DNA of 64,000 nucleotides from Amycolatopsis sp. 195334CR. GTDB lineage: Bacteria > Actinomycetota > Actinomycetes > Mycobacteriales > Pseudonocardiaceae. The position numbers and the translations under genes are program-made. Within the stretch, counting starts at the first letter, position 1. Every line of letters begins with the position of its first letter. The stretch covers positions 4,402,001-4,466,000 of the forward strand of contig NZ_JAFJMJ010000001.1 in NCBI RefSeq assembly GCF_017309385.1, in the 5' to 3' direction. The notes below the pieces were generated by a model that saw only the letters and a program-made list of their open reading frames with translations, was not told the DNA's origin and searched no databases. Positions 1-7,902 of the stretch are shown here, in pieces.

Positions 1-1
1 G

Positions 2-856
2 GCGGACGTGGTGCGGCTGAACAAGGTCCTGCGGCCCGACGCCGACTTCGCCGCGCAGGTGGTGCTCATCCCGCAGCTGATCCGCGAGCTGCTGACCGCG
101 TCGGCCGATCCGGCGTACCGCCGCGAGGCGCTGGTCGGGCTGATCGGCACCTACAAGGCCGCCGCCTACCTGGTGCACGACCTCGGCTTCGCCGGGCTGC
201 CCGCGCTGGCCGTGGAGCGGATGCGCCAGGCGGCCGAGGAACTCGACGATCCGGTGTGGACCACCTACGCCGCCTACCAGCGCGCGCAGCTGCTGTCCGG
301 GGCCAACCGCGCGCGGCAGTACGAACTGGCCGTCCGGGTGGCCGAGATGTCCGGCGCCCGCGCCGAAACGGCCGGGCTGGCGCACCTGACCGCCGCACTG
401 GCCTCGGCCACCCGCGGGCAGGCCGACCAGGCGCGGACGCACCTGGCCGAAGCGGCCGCGCTGGCCGACGCGCTGGAGCCGGACGTGAGCCCGTGGATGG
501 ACACCAACTTCGGCCGGACCAACGTCGGCATCTGGCAGGTGACCATCGGGCTGGAGCTCGGCCTGGGCGCCGGCGTGGCCGAACTGGCACGCGTAGTGCG
601 ACCCGGTGGGGTTTCCCGCTCCCGCCAGTCCGCCTTCTGGATGGATTTGGGCCGCGGCCTGCTCACTGAGCGGAAGACCCGCGAACAAGGGCTTTCCGCC
701 CTGCTGAAGGCGGAGGAACTGGCCCCGCAGAAGGTCAGGAACAACGTTTTCGCTCGTGAGGCCGTCGCGGACCTGCTCGGCAGCGCCCGCCGCGAAGCCG
801 GTGGCCGGGAGCTGCGCGGACTCGCCTGGCGCATGGGTGTTGCCCCAACCGGGTAG
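2..856 (+). CDS. C-terminal part of a TPR-type transcriptional regulator (partial)
   Basis: The reading frame is open at the left edge, so the N-terminus lies outside the window. The visible ~285 residues are an alpha-helical, Ala/Leu-rich solenoid with repeated helix pairs, as in the TPR region that follows an N-terminal XRE-type helix-turn-helix in many actinobacterial regulators. A short stretch near the end (KAEELAPQKVRNN, FAREAVADLL) is typical of the last helices of these proteins. The DNA-binding part is not visible, so the regulator role is an inference from the family; a plain TPR protein is the alternative. Confidence 0.6.
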   Translation, partial: ADVVRLNKVLRPDADFAAQVVLIPQLIRELLTASADPAYRREALVGLIGTYKAAAYLVHDLGFAGLPALAVERMRQAAEELDDPVWTTYAAYQRAQLLSGANRARQYELAVRVAEMSGARAETAGLAHLTAALASATRGQADQARTHLAEAAALADALEPDVSPWMDTNFGRTNVGIWQVTIGLELGLGAGVAELARVVRPGGVSRSRQSAFWMDLGRGLLTERKTREQGLSALLKAEELAPQKVRNNVFAREAVADLLGSARREAGGRELRGLAWRMGVAPTG

Positions 857-936
857 ACCACGGCGGCTGTGCACTCCTGGTGCACAAACCGGCCCCGGAC
901 GCGCCTAGCGTGATTGCGCGATCACGGGAGGTGCTG

Positions 937-1170
937 GTGCCTGGCGAAAGACCGGAGCCAAGGCGGGCGGACGGCGAAAGCCCCGCCGCGTTCGTCAGCC
1001 GGGTTTTCCGTACCTGCCGTTGGTGCGGCACGCGTTATCCCGACGCCTGGACCTGCTTGTTCCACGAATGCCGGTGCGACGGCGGAGGCAGGCCACCGTG
1101 GCCGGAGGCCGACTCCGACCGCGGCGCCTGGTTCGCCACCGCCCGCTCAGCCCCCGGTGGAACGGACTGA
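937..1170 (+). CDS. Small hypothetical protein with a Cys-rich segment
   Basis: This encodes about 77 residues of unknown function. The GTG at 937 is chosen because GGGAGG lies about 7 bases upstream; GTG codons at 880, 910 and 931 are in the same frame and remain possible. The centre carries CRWCGTRYPDAWTC followed by HECRC, that is five cysteines and a histidine in about 20 residues, which could form a small zinc site. The termini are Pro/Arg/Asp-rich and probably disordered. No operon partner is evident: the preceding regulator gene ends at 856 and the next gene starts about 210 bp later. Confidence 0.5.
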   Translation: MPGERPEPRRADGESPAAFVSRVFRTCRWCGTRYPDAWTCLFHECRCDGGGRPPWPEADSDRGAWFATARSAPGGTD

Positions 1171-1380
1171 CCCCCGACCCGTCCGTTCCCCCGGGTTCCA
1201 CCGCCCCGCGGCGTCCGAAGAGGACAGCCGCCCGACCGCGCCACACCGGACAGTCCGCTTAGGACCGCAGTGGTGGCGGTGAGTAACCGTTCGGCTGTGG
1301 TGACAGTGATTTCTCGCCGCCTGTTCCCTCGACTTTTCGCGCGCGGTACCGTTTGTGCTCGGCGTCGGCGCGAGAGCGGG

Positions 1381-1677
1381 GTGATCAGCATCGAGGCCGG
1401 GACCACCGCGGATGCCGCGACCGAACTGCTCGTGCTGCTCGATCGGCTGCGGGCCCAGACCGGCCGCGAGGACGTGCCCAAACGGGAGGTCCTCGACGAC
1501 AACCTCGCGCTGCTCGCCGAGGACATGCGCGCGCTGCAGCGCGGCCTGCCCGGCACCGTGCACCCCGAACTGACGCTGAGCCGCTGGTCGAAGGTGCAGT
1601 CCCTGCTCGGCGGGCGGGCCAGGTTCGCGCCGCTGGTGTCCGCCATCTCCAGCCGGATCGAGCACCTCTTCCGCTGA
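1381..1677 (+). CDS. Small hypothetical helical protein
   Basis: This encodes about 98 residues, not recognised. The GTG at 1381 follows a purine-rich GAGAGCGGG; an upstream GTG at 1270 would add an Arg-rich leader that does not look like protein sequence. The product is soluble and mostly helical, with acidic and leucine-rich stretches (TELLVLLDRLRAQTGRED, DNLALLAEDMRALQRG), suggesting a helical bundle or dimer. It lies 67 bp before a membrane mannosyltransferase gene on the same strand. Function unknown. Confidence 0.5.
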   Translation: MISIEAGTTADAATELLVLLDRLRAQTGREDVPKREVLDDNLALLAEDMRALQRGLPGTVHPELTLSRWSKVQSLLGGRARFAPLVSAISSRIEHLFR

Positions 1678-1744
1678 ACTTTCGCTGAGCCGGCGCACAT
1701 GTGGCGCACAGCCCGTTCACAGCCCGTGCCGCTTCACTCACGTT

Positions 1745-2911
1745 ATGGCCAAGAAGCTCGCCGCCCTTGTGCTCCTGGTGTTCGCCGCGTTCGCCGTGCG
1801 CACGCTTTTCTTCGACTACCGGTCCGGGGACTACAACGCGTTCCTGCTCCGCTGGTACGAGTTCATCGAGCAGAACGGCGGCTGGGCCGCGCTGCGGCAC
1901 GAGTTCGCCAACTACAACGCGCCCTACCTGTACCTGCTGGTGGTGCTGAGCTACCTGCCGGTGCCGCCGCTGGTCGGGATCAAGCTGATCTCGGTGGTGT
2001 TCGACTTCGTGCTGGCCTGCTTCGCCTACCGGATCGTCGACCTGCGGTACCCCGGGCGCTGGTGGCCGGTGGCGGCCGGCGCGGTGGTGGTGTTCCTGCC
2101 GACCGTGGTGCTGAACAGTTCGATGTGGGCGCAGGCCGACTCGATCTACTCGGCGTTCGCGCTCGGCGGTCTCTACTTCGCCCTGCGCCACCGGCCGTAC
2201 CTGGCCTGTGCCTTCTTCGGGCTGGCGCTGGCGTTCAAGCTCCAGGCGGTGTTCCTGTTCCCGGTGTTGCTGCTGCTGGTGCTGGCCAAGCACGTGCCGT
2301 GGCGCGCTTTGCTGCTGGTGCCCGCGGTCTACCTGGTGCTCGACCTGCCCGCGTTGCTGATCGGCGCCGATCCGGTGGCGCTGCTGACGATCTACGCGAC
2401 GCAGACCGAGACCTACGGCCAGCTCACGCTCAACGCGCCGAACGCGTACCAGTTCCTGAGCGAGGTGAGCGGGACCGACGTGCTCAAGGCGGCGGGAGTG
2501 GCCCTGACCGGGGCGCTGCTGCTCGGTGGCACGGTCGCGCTGCTGGCCAGGGCGACCGAGCTGACCACCACCCGGATCGTGTTGCTGGCAACGGTTTCGG
2601 CGTTGCTGGTGCCGTACTTCCTGCCCGCGATGCACGAGCGGTACTTCTACCTCGCCGACGTGCTGACCGTGGTCGCCGCGTTCTCCCTGCCCCGGCTGCT
2701 GTGGCCACTGCCGATCCTGACGCAGTTCGCCTCGCTGTTCTCGTACCTGCCCTACCTGGCCCCGGACAGCCCGGCCATTGTGGACTTCCGGGTGCTGGCG
2801 ATGGTGATGCTGGCGGCGCTGGTGCTGGCGGTCTGGGTGACCGTGGAAAAAGTGCTTGAGCGAGGTCCTAGTCTGCCGGAATGGACGAGATCATCACCTA
2901 TCTCGAGATGA
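1745..2911 (+). CDS. Gpi18-like membrane mannosyltransferase (GT-C fold)
   Basis: This is a polytopic membrane protein of 388 residues with roughly ten hydrophobic segments. The first extracytoplasmic loop has the acidic signature FFDYRSGDYNAFLLRWYEF, matching the catalytic-loop position of GT-C glycosyltransferases that use polyprenyl-phosphate sugars. The segment NSSMWAQADSIYSAF, followed by a run of hydrophobic helices, and a late MHERYFYLAD motif are typical of the Gpi18/PIG-V-like mannosyltransferase group (COG5542). It would transfer a hexose, probably mannose, to a lipid or protein acceptor on the outer face of the membrane; the real substrate cannot be read from the sequence. Its 3' end overlaps the start of the GNAT gene by 31 bp. 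Confidence 0.75.
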   Translation: MAKKLAALVLLVFAAFAVRTLFFDYRSGDYNAFLLRWYEFIEQNGGWAALRHEFANYNAPYLYLLVVLSYLPVPPLVGIKLISVVFDFVLACFAYRIVDLRYPGRWWPVAAGAVVVFLPTVVLNSSMWAQADSIYSAFALGGLYFALRHRPYLACAFFGLALAFKLQAVFLFPVLLLLVLAKHVPWRALLLVPAVYLVLDLPALLIGADPVALLTIYATQTETYGQLTLNAPNAYQFLSEVSGTDVLKAAGVALTGALLLGGTVALLARATELTTTRIVLLATVSALLVPYFLPAMHERYFYLADVLTVVAAFSLPRLLWPLPILTQFASLFSYLPYLAPDSPAIVDFRVLAMVMLAALVLAVWVTVEKVLERGPSLPEWTRSSPISR

Positions 2912-3360
2912 CCGCGCCCGGCGAACTGCGGCCGGCGGAACCGGTCGACGGGCTGGTGCTGGACCCGGTCGGGCACACGTCGCCGTTGATCAGGGAGCTG
3001 CACGCGCGCATCGGCACGCCGCACGGCTGGAGCAGCGCCACCCGGACCGACGCGGGCTGGGCGGAGTGGCTGGACAAGGAGGACCGCGAGTACCGGGTCG
3101 TCCGGTTCGGCGGGGAGGCCGCGGGCGCCACCGACTACGTGGCGCGGGACGGCGGGGACGTGGAGATCAGCACCTTCGGCCTGGTCCCGGAGTTCGTCGG
3201 CCGCGGGCTGGGCGGGTACGCGCTGACGCTGGTGGTCCGAGAGGCGTGGGCGGTGCCGGGCGCGCGGCGGGTGTGGCTGCACACGTCGACGAAGGACCAC
3301 CCGAACGCCATGCCGAACTACCTGCGGCGCGGTTTCCGGACGTTCGACCCGAACCAGTAG
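2881..3360 (+). CDS. GNAT-family N-acetyltransferase
   Basis: The protein has 159 residues with the GNAT core. Beta-strand 4 (VEISTFGLVPEFVGRGLGGYALTLVVREAW) carries the acetyl-CoA pyrophosphate loop in the form R-G-L-G-G, and beta-5 (RRVWLHTSTKDHPNAMPNYLRRGFR) has the family's N-x-x-x-x-Y-x-x-x-G-F ending. It should acetylate an amine of a small molecule or protein; the substrate is not predictable. The ATG at 2881 lies inside the end of the preceding mannosyltransferase gene, so the two are probably cotranscribed. Its TAG stop at 3358 is also the first unit of the tandem repeat array that follows. Confidence 0.85.
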   Translation: MDEIITYLEMTAPGELRPAEPVDGLVLDPVGHTSPLIRELHARIGTPHGWSSATRTDAGWAEWLDKEDREYRVVRFGGEAAGATDYVARDGGDVEISTFGLVPEFVGRGLGGYALTLVVREAWAVPGARRVWLHTSTKDHPNAMPNYLRRGFRTFDPNQ

Positions 3361-3600
3361 CGCGGGGGCGGCTGGCCGGGGTCGTTCTAGCAGCGCCGGG
3401 GGCGGCCAGCCGGGGTCGTTCTAGCAGCGGGGGCAGCCGGCCGGGGCGGTTTAGCAGCGCGGGGACAGCCGGCCGGGGCGGTTTAGCAGCGCGGGGACAG
3501 CCAGCCGGGGCGGTCTAGCAGCGCGGGACAGGCAGCCGGGGGCGTTTCTAGTAGCGGGGCAGCCGCGGTCGTTCTAGCAGCGTGGGGGCAGCCAGCCGGG
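3358..3600. repeat. Tandem array of eight ~26-34 bp units copied from a gene end
   Basis: Eight imperfect units start with TAG at 3358, 3388, 3422, 3452, 3484, 3516, 3549 and 3575, with lengths of 30, 34, 30, 32, 32, 33 and 26 bp. Each has the pattern TAGCAGCG, a G-rich run, CCAGCCGGGG and a variable (C/G)GT(T/C). The last unit is the 3' coding end of the minus-strand gene at 3574-4056 (read as DDPGWLPPRC-stop). The others would each encode a similar ending with its own stop. The array fills the whole gap between the convergent GNAT gene and this gene. Confidence 0.85.
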
Positions 3601-4056
3601 GTCGTCCAGCACGGCTTCCGGCGAGACCGGCATCTCGCCGCCGAAGCTGAAGCCGACCAGGGCGCCGGGGCAGACCGGCACCCCGGCCGGGCCGTCGCCG
3701 GTCTGGGAAGCGCGCCAGGCCACCGGGTCGAGGCCGACGCGCCACACCTTCCAGTACGGGTCGCCGTCGGCGTGCCCGGCGCAGTCGTCGTCGATCGCGG
3801 AGGGGACTTCGTTGATGCGGCAGACGTACCCGGCGTCGCCGTAGGGGCCTTCGCCGCGGCCCGCGTGCACGGCGAGGCCGGTGCGGTCGAGCGCCTGCCG
3901 GGCGTCGGTGGCACCGGTTGCGCAGCGGACCACGAGTTCGCCGGGCAGTGCGACGGCGACGGTGACGCCGTCGCATCGCGCTTCGACCGGCTTTTCGGGG
4001 GTGAGCGGGGTGGGCAGGGTCAGCAGCAGCGACGCGAGGACAGGAATAACAGCCAC
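3574..4056 (-). CDS. Secreted protein with a DUF4430/transcobalamin-C-like domain
   Basis: The protein has 160 residues and starts at GTG 4056. Residues 1-17 (AVIPVLASLLLTLPTP) form a short signal peptide without a lipobox cysteine. The rest has the order ALDRTG, GYVCRINEVPS, DDDCAG, PYWKVWR, WRASQTGDG and CPGALVGFSFG. This resembles the DUF4430 (transcobalamin C-terminal-like) layout of a Cys-rich strand, a YW-x-x-W strand and a final PG-x-x-x-G-x-x-F strand. Four or more cysteines probably form disulfides outside the cell. The role is unknown. Its stop-proximal sequence is the template of the adjacent tandem array. Confidence 0.6.
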   Translation of the reverse strand: MAVIPVLASLLLTLPTPLTPEKPVEARCDGVTVAVALPGELVVRCATGATDARQALDRTGLAVHAGRGEGPYGDAGYVCRINEVPSAIDDDCAGHADGDPYWKVWRVGLDPVAWRASQTGDGPAGVPVCPGALVGFSFGGEMPVSPEAVLDDPGWLPPRC

Positions 4057-4306
4057 AAATCGGACAGTACGGCTGTTCTGCTTGCTGCGCGATTCGAAGC
4101 GGTGTTGCGCAGATCACCTTCCATTCGCGGGAAAGGTGCGCCGAATTGACCTGCTTGTTCGCAAATGCCCGGTTACCGGGTACTTGTGAGAGCGGGCGAA
4201 ACGGGAGAAGGATGTGTTACCTCGCAATCGAGTTCCTCCAGCCGAGTGAACCGATTTGTCCGAATGGATCATCAGTTTCATTCGGGTCCTCGAAAGGTTT
4301 CCGAGC

Positions 4307-5047
4307 GTGACACGTAGACGCCTCACCGCTGTCCTTGTTCCCCTCGCCCTCGTGGTGGCGACGCTGACCGCGGGCGGTACCGTCGCCCAGTCGCAACTGC
4401 CGAGGCAGAGCCCGATCAACGTGACCCCGGGCGCGATCAAGATCGATCCCAGCCAGCCGAAGCTGAATGTCTCGTACGGGCATTCGGACGTCGAACTGGA
4501 ATACGTCCGGAAGGACACCGCCGAGTCCGCGGGGTGCACGACGCGCCACCACGAGGAGACGGAGGAGGCCAACGTGACGCCCGGCGCCGGGCACGTCACG
4601 GTGGCCGGGGTGCGGTACGAACTGGAGCAGTTCCACTTCCACACCCCGTCGGAGCACCGCTTCGGCGGGCACGCCGATCCGCTGGAGATGCACTTCGTCC
4701 ACCGCAGCGCGGCGGGACGGCTGCTGGTCATCGGCGTGCCGCTGCGGGCCGGGCACAAGTCCACTGTGGACACCGTGCTGGCGAAGCTGGCGCCGGAGTG
4801 CGGTGAGCCGGAGGAGGTGCACGACATCGACCTGAACTCGCTGCTTCCGGCGAACCGGAGCACGCTGCGCTACGACGGCTCGCTCACCACGGCGCCGTTC
4901 AGCGAGGACGTGCAGTGGTTCCTGACCGCGGAACTGACCGTCAGCCAGGCGACGATCGACCGGTTCCAGAGCCTGTTCGTCGATGGGAACGCGCGTGCCG
5001 TGCAACCGCTGAACGGCCGAACGGTCACCGGCGTGCCGCAGTTCTGA
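4307..5047 (+). CDS. Alpha-class carbonic anhydrase, secreted
   Basis: This catalyses the reversible hydration of CO2 to bicarbonate outside the membrane. The GTG at 4307 is chosen because it follows GAAAGG and starts a clean signal peptide (TRRRLTAVLVPLALVVATLTAGG); a TTG at 4256 would add an unlikely leader. The mature part shows alpha-CA hallmarks: RQSPINV near the start, QFHFHTPSEH with the first two zinc histidines, MHFVHR with the third, and SLTTAPFSEDVQWFL with the substrate-pocket Thr-Thr. Length (246 aa) fits bacterial alpha-CAs. A long hairpin immediately follows the stop. Confidence 0.93.
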   Translation: MTRRRLTAVLVPLALVVATLTAGGTVAQSQLPRQSPINVTPGAIKIDPSQPKLNVSYGHSDVELEYVRKDTAESAGCTTRHHEETEEANVTPGAGHVTVAGVRYELEQFHFHTPSEHRFGGHADPLEMHFVHRSAAGRLLVIGVPLRAGHKSTVDTVLAKLAPECGEPEEVHDIDLNSLLPANRSTLRYDGSLTTAPFSEDVQWFLTAELTVSQATIDRFQSLFVDGNARAVQPLNGRTVTGVPQF

Positions 5048-5062
5048 CGGATCCCTTGCGGG

Positions 5063-5117
5063 TGCGGTGAATGTGGCTTTCACAGCGGAATTCGCAGTGA
5101 AAGCCACATTCACTGCA
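5063..5117. terminator. Long bidirectional hairpin between convergent genes
   Basis: The arms 5067-5083 (GTGAATGTGGCTTTCAC) and 5097-5113 (GTGAAAGCCACATTCAC) are perfectly complementary over 17 bp with a 13-base spacer, and a few more base pairs extend the stem outwards. It sits between the convergent carbonic anhydrase and MarR genes, so it can stop transcription from both sides. It is noticeably AT-richer than the surrounding DNA. Confidence 0.75.
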
Positions 5118-5143
5118 GCGGCCTACGCCTCGAAAGGCGGGGG

Positions 5144-5521
5144 TCAGGCGTGCAGGGTGCGGGAAAGGATCGCGCGGTGCGTGGGCTTGGCTTCCGCGTA
5201 GCGCCGGCGCCCGGCGTCGGTCAGGGTGATGAAGATGCCGCGCCGGTCGGCGTCGCAGATGGCGCGTTCGACGAGGCCCTCGCGTTCCAGGCGGGCGACC
5301 AAGCGCGAGGTGGCGCTCTGGCTCAGGTGCACCGCGTCGGTGAGATCCGCGCCGCGGCACTTGCGGTCGCAGGTGGCGAGCCGCTCCAGTGCCTCGAACT
5401 CGTTGATCCCGATGCCGTGGAGCTCCTGCAGTTGGCATTCGAGCGCGTTGAACACCGCCGCGTGCCGCGCGAACAGCTCGTGCCACTCCCGCACCAGTGT
5501 CTGCTCGGCCACATCGCTCAC
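5144..5521 (-). CDS. MarR-family transcriptional regulator
   Basis: A 125-residue winged-helix regulator. The GTG at 5521 gives SDVAEQTLVREWHELFARH, a typical MarR first helix; upstream in-frame codons would run into the operator region. Recognition helix: LTDAVHLSQSATSRLVARLEREGLV. Wing: CDADRRGIFITLTDAGRRRYAEA. The segment TCDRKCRGADL places two cysteines next to the DNA-binding domain, which might sense oxidants, though this is speculative. It is divergent from the 14-TM MFS exporter gene at 5608. In such pairs the MarR protein usually represses the transporter and itself until it binds a toxic compound. Confidence 0.9.
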   Translation of the reverse strand: MSDVAEQTLVREWHELFARHAAVFNALECQLQELHGIGINEFEALERLATCDRKCRGADLTDAVHLSQSATSRLVARLEREGLVERAICDADRRGIFITLTDAGRRRYAEAKPTHRAILSRTLHA

Positions 5522-5607
5522 CCGGCGAAGATAGCATGCACACGAATCTGATGCAACGACATTAAATGCATTGGCATTAGATGCGCGTGCATGTACTGTC
5601 CTGACCC
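5522..5607. promoter_or_regulatory. Divergent MarR/MFS operator-promoter region
   Basis: The 86-bp gap contains a spaced inverted repeat, GCATGCACACG (5534-5544) against CGCGTGCATGT (5584-5594; 9 of 11 match). It also has a direct repeat, CATTAAATGC (5550-5559) and CATTAGATGC (5575-5584), around a palindromic AATGCATT. TACTGT at 5593-5598 could be the -10 box of the MFS gene. It lies only 10 bases before the ATG and no Shine-Dalgarno is present, so the MFS mRNA may be leaderless. The assignment as the MarR operator is an inference from position and symmetry. Confidence 0.5.
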
Positions 5608-7032
5608 ATGAGCTTGTCCACGTCTTCAACCCGGTGGGACGCACGCCTGTGGGGCGTGCTCCTGACCGTCTCCACCGTCGTCGGCCTCGATGCGCTCGAC
5701 GTGTCGATGGTCGGCGTCGCCCTGCCGTCCATCCAGGCCGAACTCGGCCTCTCCACCAGCGCCCTGCAATGGGTCGTCAGCGGCTACGTCCTCGGTTACG
5801 GCGGCCTGCTCCTGCTCGGCGGCCGCACCGCCGACCTGCTCGGCCGCCGCCGCGTCTTCCTGGTCGCGGTCGCCGTGTTCGCCGTCGCCTCGCTGTTCGG
5901 CGGGCTCGTCGACAGCGGCCCGCTGCTCATCGCGAGCCGGTTCGTCAAGGGCCTCGCGGCCGCGTTCACCGCCCCGGCCGCGCTCTCCATCATCACCACG
6001 ACCTTCCACGAGGGCCCCGCCCGCAACAAGGCGATCAGCATCTTCGCCGTGTTCGGCGCGAGCGGGTACTCCGCCGGACTCGTCTTCTCCGGCCTGCTCA
6101 CCGAGGTCGGCTGGCGCTGGACCTTCCTGCTGCCGGTGCCGATCGCGCTCGCCGCGCTGGTCGCCGCGATCAAGCTGATCCCGCAGTACCGCCCGGAAAC
6201 CGGCCGCGGTTACGACTTCCCCGGTGCGATTACCGGCGCGGCCGGTTCGCTGCTGCTGGTCTTCGCCGTGGTCGAGGCACCCGAGATCGGCTGGGCGTCG
6301 CCGCGCACGCTGATCTCGTTCGCGCTCGCCATCGCCCTGCTGGTCGCCTTCGTGTTCATCGAGAAGCGCTCGAAGCACCCGCTGCTGCGCCTCGGCATCC
6401 TGCGCTCCGGCCCGCTGGCCCGCGCGAACCTCGGGGGAGCGCTGTTCTTCGGCGCCTACATCGGGTTCCAGTTCGTGGTGATGCTGTACCTGCAGTCGGT
6501 GCTGGGCTGGTCCGCGCTGCAGACCGCGCTCGGCTTCCTGCCCGCGGCGCTGATCGTCGCCTTCGGTTCGCCGAAGATCGAGCCGCTGATCGACCGGGTC
6601 GGCACCCCGCGCACGATCCTCGCCGGGGTCGCCGCGCACGTCGTCGGTTACGCGTTGTTCCTGGGGATCGACAAGGACTCGAGCTACGCCGGGGCGGTGC
6701 TGCCCAGCATGATCCTGCTCGGCATCGGCTTCACGCTCGCCTTCTCCTCGCTGAACATCCAGGCCACCGCGGGCATCAGCGACGACGAGCAGGGCCTGGC
6801 AGGCGGCCTGCTCAACACCTCGGTCCAGGTGGGTGGCGCGATCGGGCTGGCCGTGGTGACCGCGGTCCTCACCGCGAACGGCGGCGAGGGCGTCCACGTG
6901 CTCGACGGGCTCACGCCCGCGCTGGCCGTGGTCACCGGGATCGCCGTGCTCGGCCTGCTGGTCGCGGTTTCCGGGGTGGTCAAGCGCTCGCGCGCGGCCG
7001 AGCCGGAGCTCGCGCTCGCCGCGTCGAAATAG
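5608..7032 (+). CDS. 14-TM MFS drug exporter (DHA2/EmrB-QacA type)
   Basis: A 474-residue proton-driven exporter of the DHA2 family. It has about 14 hydrophobic segments, the TM1 motif (GLDALDVSMVGVALPSIQAELG, motif D1) and the TM2-3 loop GGRTADLLGRRRVF (motif A). It would export hydrophobic or amphipathic toxic compounds. It starts at ATG 5608 with no visible ribosome binding site and is paired divergently with a MarR regulator. Its last 53 bp overlap the 3' end of the convergent EamA transporter gene, an antisense overlap that could couple their expression. Confidence 0.9.
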   Translation: MSLSTSSTRWDARLWGVLLTVSTVVGLDALDVSMVGVALPSIQAELGLSTSALQWVVSGYVLGYGGLLLLGGRTADLLGRRRVFLVAVAVFAVASLFGGLVDSGPLLIASRFVKGLAAAFTAPAALSIITTTFHEGPARNKAISIFAVFGASGYSAGLVFSGLLTEVGWRWTFLLPVPIALAALVAAIKLIPQYRPETGRGYDFPGAITGAAGSLLLVFAVVEAPEIGWASPRTLISFALAIALLVAFVFIEKRSKHPLLRLGILRSGPLARANLGGALFFGAYIGFQFVVMLYLQSVLGWSALQTALGFLPAALIVAFGSPKIEPLIDRVGTPRTILAGVAAHVVGYALFLGIDKDSSYAGAVLPSMILLGIGFTLAFSSLNIQATAGISDDEQGLAGGLLNTSVQVGGAIGLAVVTAVLTANGGEGVHVLDGLTPALAVVTGIAVLGLLVAVSGVVKRSRAAEPELALAASK

Positions 7033-7828
7033 CGGTCCACGCGGTCACGACGCTGATGCAGCCGAGGCCGAGCCAGCGGAGCGCCGAGAGCCGCTCGTCC
7101 AGCACGAGCAGCCCGGCGACCGCGGCGACCGCCGGTTCCAGGCTGAGCAGCAGGCCCACGGTCCCGGCGCTGATCCGCCGGAGCGCGGACTGTTCGAGGG
7201 TGTACGGGAGTACCGCGGTGATCGTCGCGACGGCGGCGCCCGCCAGCAGTACTCCCGGCGCCCAGTCCACCGGCTGCGCGAGCAGTCCGGTGGGCACGCC
7301 CAGCACGGCCGCGAAGGCGACGCCCCACGCCAGTCCGGAGGCGTCGCCGGTGAGCAGGGCGACCTTTCGGCTCAGCAGCAGGTAGGAACCCATCGCCACC
7401 GCGGACAGCAGCGCGAGCACCAGGCCCGGCCAGTGCAGCGGACCCCCGGCGGGATCGTTCAACAGCCAGACCCCGGCGCCGGCCACCACGGCGGCGCCGA
7501 GGTCGGCGGGCCGTCGCGAGCCGAGCAGGCCGACCGCCAGCGGCCCGAGCAACTGCAGCGTGCTCGCCACCCCGACCGGCAGGTACCGCATCGCCGGGTA
7601 GACCAGGTTCATGCCCGCGATCGCGGTGCCGAGCCCGAGGATCCACGGCAGTTGCCGCCGGTCGGGCAGCTTCGGGCGGAACCACAGCAGGAGCAGGACC
7701 GCCGCGAAACCCAGGCGCAGCGCGACAACTCCGCCCGCGCCGATGTCCCCGGAGAGCTGCTTGCCGAAGGCCTGACCGGTCTGCGTGCAGATCGCCGCGG
7801 TGAGCACGAGAAGCGGGGCGGGAACCAT
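6980..7828 (-). CDS. EamA/DMT-family transporter (RhtA-like)
   Basis: A 282-residue membrane protein with ten predicted helices arranged as two EamA repeats (about residues 5-130 and 140-270). The second-repeat ending, LLSLEPAVAAVAGLLVLDERLS, is the family's most conserved stretch. Members export amino acids or other metabolites; RhtA-like proteins export threonine/homoserine, but the substrate here is not determinable. The gene is divergent from a LysR regulator whose start is 75 bp away, the usual arrangement for a LysR-controlled exporter. Its 3' end overlaps the MFS gene by 53 bp. Confidence 0.88.
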   Translation of the reverse strand: MVPAPLLVLTAAICTQTGQAFGKQLSGDIGAGGVVALRLGFAAVLLLLWFRPKLPDRRQLPWILGLGTAIAGMNLVYPAMRYLPVGVASTLQLLGPLAVGLLGSRRPADLGAAVVAGAGVWLLNDPAGGPLHWPGLVLALLSAVAMGSYLLLSRKVALLTGDASGLAWGVAFAAVLGVPTGLLAQPVDWAPGVLLAGAAVATITAVLPYTLEQSALRRISAGTVGLLLSLEPAVAAVAGLLVLDERLSALRWLGLGCISVVTAWTAISTRRARAPARPRASA

Positions 7829-7887
7829 GCCGCCAGCATCAGCCCGCCGGACCGTTCAGGTCCATCGATGATTTCGGCGCGTTTTCA

Positions 7888-7902
7888 TTTAGCGTCGGCT
7901 AC
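7888..7902 (+). promoter_or_regulatory. Putative -10 region of the LysR gene (leaderless)
   Basis: TTTAGCGT ends 7 bases before the ATG at 7903 and there is no Shine-Dalgarno sequence between them. A transcription start at or next to the ATG is therefore likely, giving a leaderless mRNA. The 74-bp gap to the EamA gene would also hold the LysR binding site; no clear symmetric T-N11-A box could be singled out by eye. Confidence 0.35.

Noticed and set aside
3358..3600. Tandem repeats considered as a CRISPR array
   Set aside because: Units are contiguous with no unique spacers, they vary in length and copy a gene end; no cas genes are present.
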